Source: Seonamhaeicola maritimus
GTDB lineage: Bacteria; Bacteroidota; Bacteroidia; Flavobacteriales; Flavobacteriaceae
DNA: 64,000 bases
Assembly: GCF_008056315.1 (NCBI RefSeq)
Contig: NZ_VRKQ01000008.1
Span: 1,134,957-1,198,956 of the forward strand
Direction: 5' to 3'
A program made the position numbers and the translations under genes. The stretch's first letter is position 1. Every line of letters begins with the position of its first letter. The notes beneath the pieces are model-generated. The model was not told where the DNA came from. It ran no database searches and saw only the letters and a program-made list of their open reading frames with translations. Shown here one piece after another: positions 17,321-28,160 of this stretch.

Positions 17321-20300
17321 TTAACGTTTTAAGGTAAAGTGGCCTAATAGTGTTCTTCCATCTTGTAATACTAAACTAAACCAGTAGTCGTCGGTTGGCA
17401 TTCTACTACCATTAAAAGTTCCATCCCAACCAACAGATAAAGGATCAAGTTGTTTTAATAGTTTTCCATAGCGGTCATAAATACGAATAACACTATTAGC
17501 CTGAGAAATATCTAAACCTTGTATTTGCCAATATTCATTCGTGCCGTCTCCGTTGGGAGTAAAGAATTTTCTATGCCCAATAACCGAAATTCGCAATTCT
17601 ACTTCATCACAAATAGACTCTACATCCTGTGCAAAAAGCGTATAAAATCCTGCTCTAAGGTTATTAAATACAGGACTAACTTGATAAGGGAAGTAAATTT
17701 GTCCATCATCTGATACTAGAGAGAACATATAGGTGCTATTTCCTAGACTGGAAGGGTTTATAATGGTGACAGAATTGTTTTCAGATAGCTCAACGATTTC
17801 TAAATCATTGGGCGTAATATTAGGTGGGTCAGCCGCTTTCACGTCAACCGTTAGTGACTTAGGGCATAACGTTATTGGATTAGTTAAAGTTAACGTATAC
17901 TTTCCTGGTTGGGTTATATTACTATTTGGTAAAACAAGTGTATTGCCAACAATGTTACCGTCTTCAAAAACCCATTCATAAATAAATGTTTCAGAGGAGT
18001 TCGTTTGAATTGGAATTATATCTTCAGGTACGAATGGATTTCCACAAACAATAATTTCTTCTTCAAGCGTAAATTCAGGTATTGGATGTACAATTAAATC
18101 TATAGTAGTTGAAGCGGTACAAGTTGTGTTTATTGGATTAATTACCTCCACCGAAATTGTTTGAATTGAAGAAATAAGGGTATTTGGAAAATTAGCAGCT
18201 TCATTTGTTACGGTTGCACCATCTTCATCTATATAGGTGAAATAAATATCCATATTGGTTTGAGAACCTCTAATAGTACTTTCAAATGATGATAAATCAA
18301 AATTATGCAAACCATCATTTTCATCAGTAATATCTAAGCCGTCATCACAAAACTCTTGTAATGGAACAGTATTAGCAATAACAGGTTGGTCGTCTATTGT
18401 AAATTCTATAGAGGTTTCATCATAACAAGCTCCATCAGGGTCATTCGTTAAATTATTTGTAACTCTAACCGTTATGGTTTGGTTTGAAGTTAAAAATACA
18501 GATTGCATTGGGCTTGTAACTGGGGAGCCATCTGAATACAATAATGGAGTACCAGTATTATCAAAATAGGTGATAGAAACATTCATTGGATCTTGTCCAT
18601 TTAAAACATCTGCCTCTAGCTGAGAAGTGTCAAATGGATACGATAGAATATTGTCACTAGTATCATAGTCGCACTGCCTTAAAAATGTTACAGGGTTAGC
18701 AGTTGGTAAGGCCTCTACATTTAAAAGATTGGACAATTCATGAAGTCCTAAACAGTCATTCCCTATATCACTTTTTACTCGTATCCAGATACTTTGAACA
18801 TTTGGTGAATTAGTATTTTGGTGATTTTCTATATCTGGTATTGCATTTATTTCTAATTCGGCATCTAGTCTAGACTCGTAGAAATCAACAGAAATATTGA
18901 ATGTAGAAAAAGCGGGATTGTTTAAAACATCTGTTTCAATATTTCTTAAATTAAAAGTGGCAACACCATCTCTTTCATTTGCTCCATCATCACATTGATA
19001 CAATGGAGTGGGTATGTAGGAGTCTAGAGCACCACTGTAGGGACTTACAGATATTGTTAGAGGTACTTCTCTAAAGCAACCGTTCGAATTTTCAACTCTT
19101 ATCCAAATAGTTTCTGGAGTAAAACCGAGTGCATCTACATAATTAGTAGGTGTAGTAATTGGATTAGTTGCATTTTGTGCATCAGGCTGGGTTTGATAAT
19201 AAGAGAAGGATAAGCCTTCAGCAATGTAATTGGGATTAATTTCTTCCTTAATTTGAGCTAATTCAAGATTGAAAAATGCCTGTCCATCATTAGAGATATC
19301 ATCGCATTGCGAATAGAGACTTGGGTTGCTCACAACTGGTAAACTGAAAACTTCCACATCAAAAGAAGTATCTGCAATACATGTATTGTATGCATTATTA
19401 GTCATTCTAACATAAATGGTTTGTCCACCAGATACAGAACCAACAAAAGATTCTGGATTTATAATTGGAATAGAATAGGCTGAATCAATGAAGTATGTAA
19501 GTGTAAAATCTGATGTATTTTGACCATTTAAAATTTCTGTTTCTTTTTGAGTTAAATCAAATACTTTTAACCCATCAACATCAGTTCCTATTGAAGTATC
19601 ATCACATTCTTGTAAAGGTGTAACGGTTAGTAAAGGAAATGGACTTTCGTAAACTTCTAAATCAAAACTAGAAACATCATAACACGTGGTATTAGCATCA
19701 TTTTCAACGCGGGCGTAAATTGTGGTATTTCCACTTTCAAACGGACTAGTTATTGGGTTGTCTCCAGTATCAGCATCGGCTTGAGTTTCATGATAGGTGA
19801 TTGTCATGCCTGCAACCATATTTATGGCATCATTTTGAGATTCTAAATTGAAAGGCATGGTGCCATTGTTATCATCATCACATAACAACATATTGGGAGC
19901 TGTATTCGCAACAGGTAAAACATCTACTGTTAAATCTATTTCATCAGAATATAGGCCACAACTATTCCCTGTTCGATCTAATTTCACTCTATATTGATAG
20001 TTGTTGAATAATAAGGGAACATTACTAATTGTTAAATCTACAGTTGTTGTACCAGAGTAGGTGGTATCATCAGTCAGAGCAGACCAACTAATTCCATCTG
20101 TACTTAATTCCCATTGGTAGCTTTCAGCTTCAGGAGAAACAATACTTATAATTCCATTAGACAACTCACATACAGTAGTGTCAGCCGGTTGCGTTGTAAT
20201 GGTAATAGGGGCATAGTTTAAATAATCACTATGAGGTAGGGTGTAACCATCTGAAGTATTTGTAACTAATCCATTGGCATCAACTATTACTGGATTGTCT

Positions 20301-23044
20301 CCTAATAAATCATCGCCATTACCATCTGAAAAACCAGCTTCAATCACATCGCTGCATGTGTCTCCATCGCTATCCAAATCTAAATATGAGAAAATGCCAT
20401 CTACATCTGTCTCATCTAGAGTATATCCTATCAGGTTGCTATCTGGTGCTGTTTCCGCAGCATCTGCCCAACCATTTACACCATATGTTGGTCCATCTTC
20501 TATACCATCTAAATTAGTATCAGATAGTAATAAACCTAGTTGCCCAGATTCAATTAAATCATAAACACCATCATTATCACTATCTAAGTCATAAAAGTCA
20601 AGAACTCCGTCAGAATCACTGTCAATAGGCAATAAATTTATATCATAAACATCATCTAATCCATTGTTATCAGCATCCATACCAGATAAGGTAACTAAAG
20701 CTCCTTGGTTTTCAATAAAGTCTGGAATACCATCGTTATCACTGTCTAAATCTAATTCATCTTTTACACCATCATTGTCATTATCATTTTTAAAGCAGGT
20801 TAAAGAAATATTTGATTGAAAGTTTGATGTATCTGTTAAATTACTTAACCTATGAATGAATTCGAATCCATCCACCTGATTAGCAAAAAACTCAAAAGGC
20901 GTGGTACCGGTAGAAGCAGGGTTAGGTTTAAAATGAATCTCAGAACCCGAAATCTGTGTGACGCCAGCTTCAAAAAGACCGTCAAAATTAGAATCTACTA
21001 GCAACCGGTCATCAGGATCTACCAAAGTAATATTCTTATTAGCCGGTGAAATTTTTACAACAAAATATTCACCATCTACAGATACATGGGTATACCCAGT
21101 ATCTTCAGATAGTTTAATGTTTATGGGTTCTGTAAATACCATTGAATAACTACCTTCTCCATTAGCTGCTGCTTCTACTGTACTAGTGAAATTTCCTAAA
21201 TTATCACCAACAAAAGTATTTGTGCCTCCTGAGCTACTGCTGACTGTATAGAATCCACTAGTTATAGTTAAATTAGTAGAGTTATCTTGAAACTCTAAAA
21301 CTGGATTGTTTAAATTATCTAGGTTAACTGTTACATCTCCTCTGGATTCAGTACAGTTAAGTATACCATCATTATCATTATCAATATCTAAATTGTCGAT
21401 GATTCCATCATTATCAATATCATCAGGACAAATACTAATTGGTACTTCTACGGATTCAAGAAAACCACCATTACAAGGCAATTCTCCAACCAGTTTATAT
21501 TTCCCTGGAACCGTTGGGGTTATGAACGGATCTGTGATAGGTAAAACAACGTACCCTGCCCCATCATCAAATTGCCACTCAAAACTTTCGAAGTTTTGCG
21601 CATTTGCCACTGATAACATTAAGTTATTTCCAATACAATTTCCTAAGATGGCGTGTTGTACGTCAAAATTAAACTCTGGTTTGGATTGAAAACCGGAATA
21701 GAAACTTCCGGAAGTAGCGGCTCCATTCACATTAAAATAAGCCACGTATAATTCGTCATTACCTTGAACCGATACATCACCAGTTAAACCTGTGATCCTG
21801 TATGTTTCATAATCAGAATTTCCGGTAACCGCACTTGGACCAACCGTTGCAAAACTTGAAAGTGCCTGATTGTTAACAGTAACTGTTGCACCTACTTTGG
21901 TTACTATTGTAACCCCACCTACATAATTTAAACTTCCTATTCTATCAATACTAGCAATGTTGTCAATATTCCCCCTAGTTTCACAACTCAATGGTGGAAC
22001 AAAAAACATTCCTTGGTTAGCTTCACCTGTAGAACCAACACCTTGATACATAAATACATCTTCAGACGTTTCAACATACATGTTACTATTGGGACCGTAA
22101 TTGTTTCCTTCTATAACATAATAGTCCCCTGCATTTAAAGTAGCTGCTGGAACAGCATTACCATTAATGTTTACAGTTGTATTATCTGTATGTGCAACAA
22201 CTAGTACATTTTCCCAGTCGTTGGTGCCATCTCCTCTAACAAAAATATATTCATTTCCTACTTTGTCTAATCCAGCAATTTGATCTATACCATAATCTCT
22301 ACCTCCACCTGTGCCAAAACTACCATTAGCTGACCCGCAATTAACTACAATAGGTTTGTCTGAAGTGACTAAAGCTCCTATTAAACCATCCATTGCAGAT
22401 GTGTTTCTATCCCCTTTAATACAAATAATATAGCTTTCACCTTCATTTAATATTCTGGAATAAGGAAAGGTTCCTGTAGGGTAATTTTCTATAGTTAGTC
22501 CAGCTGGAATATCGTCAAAAGTTACGGATGTATTATCCTCTGTCGCCATTACAGATAAAAAGCTTAAATAGTTTCCTGTTGGATTGGAGCTGGTAAAAGT
22601 ACCTATTCTGAAAGTTGTGTCTAATGCCGAAAGTCCTTTACTTACTAAGGCTCCCGCTTGAGCTCCACCAGCATTCATCCTAACGGACACGTAGATAGGG
22701 GCTTCTGCTTCAATAATGTAGCCTTTATTATTTGTGACGACACTACTATCATCAAAATCTTGAAACAATTGAGTGTCGTAACCAAATCCAATGTTTTCTA
22801 CTTGAGGGGTTGTATTTGAAACAGAGCCCGTAATTGTTCCTCCTCCAACTGCAGAAATTGTGTAAGGTACTAGAGAAGCAGTTGGTGTGGATATGTAAAT
22901 ATATTGATCTTCTGGGTTTGCATTATTTGGACCACTTGTTAAGGGTGGGATATAATGTTTTTTACTAAGTTGAGCATATCCAAGACTAGAAAGAAATAGT
23001 AAAAGAACAAATAGTAAGTTCCTTATAATGGAGCCTGTTTGCAT
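17321..23044 (-). CDS. Giant type IX-secreted surface protein with IgGFc-binding-like N-domain, TSP3-like repeats and type B sorting domain
   Basis: 1907 aa. In order: a signal peptide (MQTGSIIRNLLFVLLLFLSS...AQ); an N-terminal domain about residues 25-450 resembling IgGFc-binding N-terminal modules (YIYISTPTASLVPYTI, NSTVNINGN-like strands, VLVVAHTDNTTV); a DxDNDG calcium-binding region about 540-905; then six roughly 100-residue Cys-paired repeats. It ends in the gliding-associated domain (FTPNGDGTNEYWQI, IRIYDRYGKLLKQL, GWDGTFNG, DDYWFSLVLQDGR, GHFTLKR). That C-terminal domain is the type B signal for secretion through the type IX system. An adhesive or matrix role is inferred. Confidence 0.88.
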   Translation of the reverse strand: MQTGSIIRNLLFVLLLFLSSLGYAQLSKKHYIPPLTSGPNNANPEDQYIYISTPTASLVPYTISAVGGGTITGSVSNTTPQVENIGFGYDTQLFQDFDDSSVVTNNKGYIIEAEAPIYVSVRMNAGGAQAGALVSKGLSALDTTFRIGTFTSSNPTGNYLSFLSVMATEDNTSVTFDDIPAGLTIENYPTGTFPYSRILNEGESYIICIKGDRNTSAMDGLIGALVTSDKPIVVNCGSANGSFGTGGGRDYGIDQIAGLDKVGNEYIFVRGDGTNDWENVLVVAHTDNTTVNINGNAVPAATLNAGDYYVIEGNNYGPNSNMYVETSEDVFMYQGVGSTGEANQGMFFVPPLSCETRGNIDNIASIDRIGSLNYVGGVTIVTKVGATVTVNNQALSSFATVGPSAVTGNSDYETYRITGLTGDVSVQGNDELYVAYFNVNGAATSGSFYSGFQSKPEFNFDVQHAILGNCIGNNLMLSVANAQNFESFEWQFDDGAGYVVLPITDPFITPTVPGKYKLVGELPCNGGFLESVEVPISICPDDIDNDGIIDNLDIDNDNDGILNCTESRGDVTVNLDNLNNPVLEFQDNSTNLTITSGFYTVSSSSGGTNTFVGDNLGNFTSTVEAAANGEGSYSMVFTEPINIKLSEDTGYTHVSVDGEYFVVKISPANKNITLVDPDDRLLVDSNFDGLFEAGVTQISGSEIHFKPNPASTGTTPFEFFANQVDGFEFIHRLSNLTDTSNFQSNISLTCFKNDNDNDGVKDELDLDSDNDGIPDFIENQGALVTLSGMDADNNGLDDVYDINLLPIDSDSDGVLDFYDLDSDNDGVYDLIESGQLGLLLSDTNLDGIEDGPTYGVNGWADAAETAPDSNLIGYTLDETDVDGIFSYLDLDSDGDTCSDVIEAGFSDGNGDDLLGDNPVIVDANGLVTNTSDGYTLPHSDYLNYAPITITTQPADTTVCELSNGIISIVSPEAESYQWELSTDGISWSALTDDTTYSGTTTVDLTISNVPLLFNNYQYRVKLDRTGNSCGLYSDEIDLTVDVLPVANTAPNMLLCDDDNNGTMPFNLESQNDAINMVAGMTITYHETQADADTGDNPITSPFESGNTTIYARVENDANTTCYDVSSFDLEVYESPFPLLTVTPLQECDDTSIGTDVDGLKVFDLTQKETEILNGQNTSDFTLTYFIDSAYSIPIINPESFVGSVSGGQTIYVRMTNNAYNTCIADTSFDVEVFSLPVVSNPSLYSQCDDISNDGQAFFNLELAQIKEEINPNYIAEGLSFSYYQTQPDAQNATNPITTPTNYVDALGFTPETIWIRVENSNGCFREVPLTISVSPYSGALDSYIPTPLYQCDDGANERDGVATFNLRNIETDVLNNPAFSTFNISVDFYESRLDAELEINAIPDIENHQNTNSPNVQSIWIRVKSDIGNDCLGLHELSNLLNVEALPTANPVTFLRQCDYDTSDNILSYPFDTSQLEADVLNGQDPMNVSITYFDNTGTPLLYSDGSPVTSPMQSVFLTSNQTITVRVTNNLTNDPDGACYDETSIEFTIDDQPVIANTVPLQEFCDDGLDITDENDGLHNFDLSSFESTIRGSQTNMDIYFTYIDEDGATVTNEAANFPNTLISSIQTISVEVINPINTTCTASTTIDLIVHPIPEFTLEEEIIVCGNPFVPEDIIPIQTNSSETFIYEWVFEDGNIVGNTLVLPNSNITQPGKYTLTLTNPITLCPKSLTVDVKAADPPNITPNDLEIVELSENNSVTIINPSSLGNSTYMFSLVSDDGQIYFPYQVSPVFNNLRAGFYTLFAQDVESICDEVELRISVIGHRKFFTPNGDGTNEYWQIQGLDISQANSVIRIYDRYGKLLKQLDPLSVGWDGTFNGSRMPTDDYWFSLVLQDGRTLLGHFTLKR
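18075..19900 (-). repeat. Six Cys-paired repeats in the 1907-aa protein
   Basis: Approximate limits. Each unit starts with CDD/CDx-rich acidic text (for example LLCDDDNNGTMPFNLESQ), has a Y/F-x-T/S-Q-x-D-A strand region and an NPIT-type turn, then T-I-Y/W-x-R-V-x-N, a second Cys and a V-x-P end. Family-wide the Cys pair probably forms a disulfide. Confidence 0.75.
20330..21430 (-). repeat. Thrombospondin type 3-like calcium-binding repeats
   Basis: Approximate limits. Acidic blocks such as DIDNDGIIDNLDIDNDNDG, DLDSDNDGIPDF, DSDSDGVLDFYDLDSDNDG and DVDGIFSYLDLDSDGD repeat the DxDxDG calcium loop. They are separated by one long insert (about 20800-21350) that forms another beta-rich domain. 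Confidence 0.8.
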
Positions 23045-23100
23045 TGCAATTTTTTATAGTTTAATTGTTGGTGTTTCGACTGTTAGAAACAAATCGAACC

Positions 23101-23129
23101 TCTAAAATAAATATTTAATTTATTTTAGA
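23101..23129. repeat. 12-bp perfect inverted repeat upstream of the 1907-aa protein gene
   Basis: TCTAAAATAAAT (23101-23112), loop ATTTA, ATTTATTTTAGA (23118-23129). It has no GC-rich stem and no T-run, so an operator or mRNA-leader structure is more likely than a terminator. It lies 57 nt before the start. Confidence 0.5.
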
Positions 23130-23224
23130 CACCAATACTCCCTAAAGGTTTAAAGTTTTAGATAAAATGTACAAAGAGTTCAAAATTGATAAAGAAAACT
23201 TAACTTTTGAGTAAGAAATATTGT

Positions 23225-26200
23225 TTATCGCTTTAAGGCAAAATGCCCCTTTATGTTGAAAGACTCTCCATTATGAATAATGTCTGCTGAAAACCAGTAG
23301 TCATCAGCTGGCATATTTTGTCCATTAAAGGTGCCATCCCATCCAATGGAAGTATGAGGAAGCATTTTTATAAGCTTACCATGTCTGTTATAAATATATA
23401 CAAATGTTCCTGGTAATCTATTTATCCCAACGATATGCCAAGTATCAAAAGCTCTATCATTATTAGGTGTAACAAATTTAGGGATGTCAATTACAAAAAC
23501 ATCTGTTTCAATAGGTTCACAGCCATTAAGATCTATAATTGTTACAATATGAGGACCAAGGCTAACATTAGAAAACACATTAGAATCTTGTGGTTCCCCA
23601 CCATCTAAAACAAATTGATAATCTCCAATTCCACTTACAGTAACTGTTATAGTGTTGGGGTCAGTAAAGTCTGCTGTTGCCGTAGCTTCTATTGTAGCTT
23701 GAACAGATTGAATAAGATCAAATTCTCTTCTGTAAGGACAGCTTTGTGGAGCTGCCGTAGTTACTTCAACCCATCGATTTGGAGCTAAGTCACTTAAATC
23801 TACATCGATTTCTGGAGTAGTTTCTCCAGTCCACCATAAGTAGGTGTCACCGGGGTTTCCTGTATTTGCACTTAAGGTTCTCGGTAGATCATTAATACAA
23901 ACTGATTCAATATCATTTAAGGGAATAATAGGTAAGGGGTTTACAATAGTTTGAAATTGGGTAACACTATAACATCCAGAAAAATTATTTTCTATTCTTG
24001 CATAAATGGTTTCTCCATTATCAGCGTTATAAAGACTGCTTAATCTATTAGTATCATTTTCCGCATTGGAAATATTATTATTATAATAATAAACAGAATA
24101 TTCAGTTGGGCTTTGGCCTGCTAAAATGAGACTCTCATTATCACTTAAATTAAACTCTAATCTGTTTGATAAGTCAAAATCATTATCACAATAAATCAAA
24201 TTTGGAGTTGTACTAGCTGTTGGGTTAGGGTTGATTTGTAAATTAAATGATGTAAATACTGGACATCCAGTATTAATATCCTCAATTCTGACATGTATAG
24301 GGTAATTCCCTGCGGTTGTATAATTGAAGATTTTACCGGTATATTCAGCAGTGTTATTTGTAGCATTACTAGCTGAATTAAAATAGCTAATATTCACTAA
24401 TCCTGTTTCATTAACTACTATGTCGTCAATTTGATTTAAATCATAAGAGTTGGTGCTGTTCACACAATCAGGTATATTTCCAATAGAATTTATTGCTGGA
24501 GGTAAGTTAACTTCTAAAAGAAGTGCAATGGAGTCGGTACATCCGGTATCGGTTTCAACTTGGACATATATAGTTGTGGTTCCCGAAGCTGGGTAATTAT
24601 TAATTTGAGAGTTAGGAATTTGAACACTTAAGGCATCATCTTCATAATAGGTGTAAGTTACTCCTCCAAACCTAACATTATCAACTAGAAAAAGCGCTGT
24701 ACCCAAATCAAAAGGAACCATACCATCATAATTAGTGTCACAAACAGCGTCTATAGTTGCTGTTTGAAAAACGGGTTTTGGGAACGTAATAAAACGTACT
24801 TCTTCAATTATAAAACAGCTATTAGCTGTATTTTCAATTCTAGTGTAAAATTGTCCTTGCAAATCCTGAGAATCATATAAATTAGGTAAACTGTTATTCG
24901 CTTTTATAATGGCATCATTTTCATCTAAATAAAACTGAATATCTAAAACGTCTGTACTACCTGTGGCAATTTCTTGCCGTTTTGCTTCCAAATCAAAAGT
25001 ACGTGTTAAAGCATCATTCTGACAGTCTGGTGCAAAATCTGTAAAATTGGTATTATAATTAGGGTTTGTTCCTATTTCTAATAAAAATGAAGCATCCTTA
25101 GAACAGGAGGAGTCTGAAATATTTTCTACGAGTATATAAATTGTCTCAGCACCATTGCTATTATAAGCTAAGTTTTTATCAATTTCATCACTAAAAAGAT
25201 TATCTCTAAAGTATCTTACTACTTTATCTGTTTGTCCGTTTAAGATTTCAAGATCTTTATCTCTCATGTAGAAGTCAGCATCAGAAGTACCTGCATCTAC
25301 ACAAATTTGATAGGGGTTTATCGGGTTTATACCTGGGTTAGTATTTACTGTAATATTAAAAGTTACTATATTAAAGCAAGCATTAACGTCATTAGATTCA
25401 ACGCGAACATAAATTGTTTGTGTTGGAGCATCATAGCTTAATTTATCTAAATTGTTTGCCGGATTGGAATTGTCAAAGTTCTCTGCATTAGCCAAAGTAT
25501 CAAAGAACTCGATAGTTAAATTTGTTGGGTCTGAAACAATACTATTATTATCTATTAAATCTTGAAATCGAACATTTCTAGTTGTAATGTTATTATCATT
25601 ACAATAAAATTGATCAGCTGGTTGAATTACTGTTGGTGCGGGTATTACATCTACTTGAAATGAATTAACGGTATAACAACCTGTAATATTATTTTCTATT
25701 CTAGCATAAAATGTTCCGGAAGCTGTGTCATAAAACTGTGGAAGTTGATTAGTTCCATTATCAGCATTTGTTGAATCTAAAAAATAACGTACATTAAAAT
25801 CAGGAACACCACCAGTAATGGTGCTATCAAAAGATTCAAAATCTACAGTAGTAAACCCGTCATCATCGTTATCACAATATGGTATAGGGTTTACATCACT
25901 AAAAGTTACAACTGGATTTATTCGAAGCATAACTTCTGAAACTTCGGTACATGAAAGGTTATCTAACCTGAGATAGAGTGTTTGCGAATTTGTTAATACT
26001 AATGGGTTAGTGGTATCTATTGGCATTGTGTTAGCGTCTCTATCAGCTTGAGTTTCATAAAAAGTCACAGAAACATTTGGTAAGCCGTTTGCAATAACGT
26101 TTTCTATGGTATTCAAATAAACATCAACACTACCATCACCATCTTGATCACAAAAAGCAAATCCTGGTAATGGAGGAATATTAGTTGCAGTTAACAATAA

Positions 26201-28111
26201 ATTTGTATGAATTTCAATCGGTACAATAGCGTAACACCCTGTAGAATTATCTTCTAATCTTAGATAAATAGTTTGTTCATCTGACTGTGTATTGGTGTAA
26301 TTATTTGGATTTGAAATTGGGTTACTTCCAGATTCAGCATCGGCCTGACTTGTATGATAGGTAGGAGGTAAAAAACCTGTCTGTCCATTTAATATATTAC
26401 TTAAAACCTCCGTTAAATCGAAAATAGCAGAACCATCATGATCAGCATCACAAGCATCTATAAATTGGGTATCACGTATAATACCAGTATTCCCATTGGT
26501 AACATTGATGTTTAATGTAGTTCCCGCAGAAGTAGCGCAACCTGTTGTATTGTTTATAACTCTTACATAAAGTGTCTCGGAAGGGTTTGTATTATAGTAA
26601 GGTTGTGTAACTGGATTAGCCCCAGAATCAGCCTCTAATTGTGTGAAGTGATATGTCACAAATAAATTAGGATCACCACCAGTAATTTCATTATCCTTTT
26701 GACCTAAATCAATTGCTGTGCTTGAATTAGGTAAACTATCATTATCACAAACATCTAAACTAGTTGGTTGTATAATTGTTGGTAGATTGTTAACAACCAA
26801 ATCAAATTCACCATAAATTAAACAACCCGTGTTTGTGTCTTCTACACGAACATATATAGTTTGAGAGTTCGTATTAATTGGAGCAGTAATGTTGTTTGTA
26901 GGTGTATCCCTATCACTAACTGATGAATAAAAGGTAATGTTATAATTTAAGGGTAAATTTTGAACAGCATTTTCTACATCTGCAATTTTAGTAGATAGGT
27001 CAAAAGTTTCAACGCCATTGTTATCATCATCACATAAACTATAATCTGGGATAGGATTTGCTGCTAATTGTGTATCAATTGTCACATTTACTTCATCTTG
27101 AATGACACAAGTATTACCACTTATAGAAATTTCCACTCTATACAATCCACTTGTGGAAGTTGTGAGGGTTGAGTTTGTTTCCCCTGAAATTAATGTATTA
27201 TCTCTAAACCAAGTATAGGAAGCTAATGGGTTTTGAATTTCACCATTTAGAGTTACACTCCCAGAGCAGGTATTAATATCATCACCTAGATCTAATTCTG
27301 TAAAGGTGTTGGCTTCGATAAATACAGCTGAGTCGGATAAAGGTTGTGGTTGCGTTAAATCTGGAGATTCTGCTATCACCAATTTTATGTGGTACTGTAC
27401 ATTTGGGAGCACATTGGCTGCCGCTGAAAGCGCTGTAGTTCTGCCATTATAATTGGTGTCGTTAAAACCATAACCATCAAAATACTGGTCGTTTGACGCA
27501 GGACACTGTGTTGGGATTTCATCATGAATATTTCCAACTGTTACCACAGGATTTGGACTACCTGGTACTACAGCAATGTTTTGATATGGACCAGTACTTG
27601 AGGCTTCTCTAATTAAGAAAACAAAACCATCAAAAGCATTACAAGGGTAGTTTGCAAAATATTCTTCAGAGGCTAAAACATAATTAAATTGTACCATATC
27701 GGTTAGAGAAACAAAGTCGAATTCTATAACAGTTGCATTAGCCATAGCTCCTAATCCAATAAAGGATTCAATATCTGGATCACTTCCCCAACTTCTTGAT
27801 CCTTCACTAAGTTCAGCTCCATTAACCGAATTTCCACCTGAAGCTACATTACCAGTGGATAAAACAATTCCATTTTCTAATGGGAAGTTTGATCCTCCTC
27901 TTTGAAAAGAACCATAACTTGTAAATCCATCAGCACCTCCGTTGGAAGATGATGTTACATTAGTTATCTCAACACATCCATTGGCTAAATTATTTTCAAT
28001 TAGATCTTGCAAGGGTACAGTATTGTTGATAGAGACTTGCTGTGAAAATGTAAAATTAACACAGAAAAACAACAGTACAAAAGCGTAAATAGCATGTAGG
28101 TTCTTTTTCAC
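23225..28111 (-). CDS. Giant type IX-secreted protein with choice-of-anchor L domain and 11 Cys-paired repeats
   Basis: 1628 aa, GTG start at 28111, with a signal peptide (IYAFVLLFFCVNFTFSQ). The N-terminal domain, about 30-270, has the choice-of-anchor L pattern: ITNVTSSSNGGADGFTSYG, ENGIVLSTGNV, and FDFVSLTDMVQFNYVLASEEY followed by FDGFVFLI. An Ig-like strand set follows, then eleven repeats of about 85-95 residues up to about 1395. The end carries the type B gliding-associated domain (FVTPNNDRAFDTWHI, VYIYNRHGKLIKML, GWDGTFNG, DDYWFSADI, KGHFALKR). The family is exported by the type IX system. It probably is a long fibrous surface or matrix protein. Confidence 0.88.
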   Translation of the reverse strand: MKKNLHAIYAFVLLFFCVNFTFSQQVSINNTVPLQDLIENNLANGCVEITNVTSSSNGGADGFTSYGSFQRGGSNFPLENGIVLSTGNVASGGNSVNGAELSEGSRSWGSDPDIESFIGLGAMANATVIEFDFVSLTDMVQFNYVLASEEYFANYPCNAFDGFVFLIREASSTGPYQNIAVVPGSPNPVVTVGNIHDEIPTQCPASNDQYFDGYGFNDTNYNGRTTALSAAANVLPNVQYHIKLVIAESPDLTQPQPLSDSAVFIEANTFTELDLGDDINTCSGSVTLNGEIQNPLASYTWFRDNTLISGETNSTLTTSTSGLYRVEISISGNTCVIQDEVNVTIDTQLAANPIPDYSLCDDDNNGVETFDLSTKIADVENAVQNLPLNYNITFYSSVSDRDTPTNNITAPINTNSQTIYVRVEDTNTGCLIYGEFDLVVNNLPTIIQPTSLDVCDNDSLPNSSTAIDLGQKDNEITGGDPNLFVTYHFTQLEADSGANPVTQPYYNTNPSETLYVRVINNTTGCATSAGTTLNINVTNGNTGIIRDTQFIDACDADHDGSAIFDLTEVLSNILNGQTGFLPPTYHTSQADAESGSNPISNPNNYTNTQSDEQTIYLRLEDNSTGCYAIVPIEIHTNLLLTATNIPPLPGFAFCDQDGDGSVDVYLNTIENVIANGLPNVSVTFYETQADRDANTMPIDTTNPLVLTNSQTLYLRLDNLSCTEVSEVMLRINPVVTFSDVNPIPYCDNDDDGFTTVDFESFDSTITGGVPDFNVRYFLDSTNADNGTNQLPQFYDTASGTFYARIENNITGCYTVNSFQVDVIPAPTVIQPADQFYCNDNNITTRNVRFQDLIDNNSIVSDPTNLTIEFFDTLANAENFDNSNPANNLDKLSYDAPTQTIYVRVESNDVNACFNIVTFNITVNTNPGINPINPYQICVDAGTSDADFYMRDKDLEILNGQTDKVVRYFRDNLFSDEIDKNLAYNSNGAETIYILVENISDSSCSKDASFLLEIGTNPNYNTNFTDFAPDCQNDALTRTFDLEAKRQEIATGSTDVLDIQFYLDENDAIIKANNSLPNLYDSQDLQGQFYTRIENTANSCFIIEEVRFITFPKPVFQTATIDAVCDTNYDGMVPFDLGTALFLVDNVRFGGVTYTYYEDDALSVQIPNSQINNYPASGTTTIYVQVETDTGCTDSIALLLEVNLPPAINSIGNIPDCVNSTNSYDLNQIDDIVVNETGLVNISYFNSASNATNNTAEYTGKIFNYTTAGNYPIHVRIEDINTGCPVFTSFNLQINPNPTASTTPNLIYCDNDFDLSNRLEFNLSDNESLILAGQSPTEYSVYYYNNNISNAENDTNRLSSLYNADNGETIYARIENNFSGCYSVTQFQTIVNPLPIIPLNDIESVCINDLPRTLSANTGNPGDTYLWWTGETTPEIDVDLSDLAPNRWVEVTTAAPQSCPYRREFDLIQSVQATIEATATADFTDPNTITVTVSGIGDYQFVLDGGEPQDSNVFSNVSLGPHIVTIIDLNGCEPIETDVFVIDIPKFVTPNNDRAFDTWHIVGINRLPGTFVYIYNRHGKLIKMLPHTSIGWDGTFNGQNMPADDYWFSADIIHNGESFNIKGHFALKR
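23930..27055 (-). repeat. Eleven Cys-paired repeats in the 1628-aa protein
   Basis: Approximate limits. The units start, for example, LCDDDNNGVETFDL, ACDADHDGSAIFDL, FCDQDGDGSVDVYL, YCDNDDDGFTTVDF, VCDTNYDGMVPFDL. Each ends with an xTIYVRVE-type strand, a TGC-type Cys and a V-N-P/LP boundary. Confidence 0.8.
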
Positions 28112-28160
28112 TTTGTTTTATTTGGGTAAAAACAATTCTATGATTTGGTTTTTTCAGGTG

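Noticed and set aside
21306-21689. 127-codon plus-strand open frame with Ser-rich text
   Set aside because: It is antisense to the acidic repeat coding region of the 1907-aa protein; its Ser-rich bias is explained by the Asp/Asn-rich codons on the other strand.
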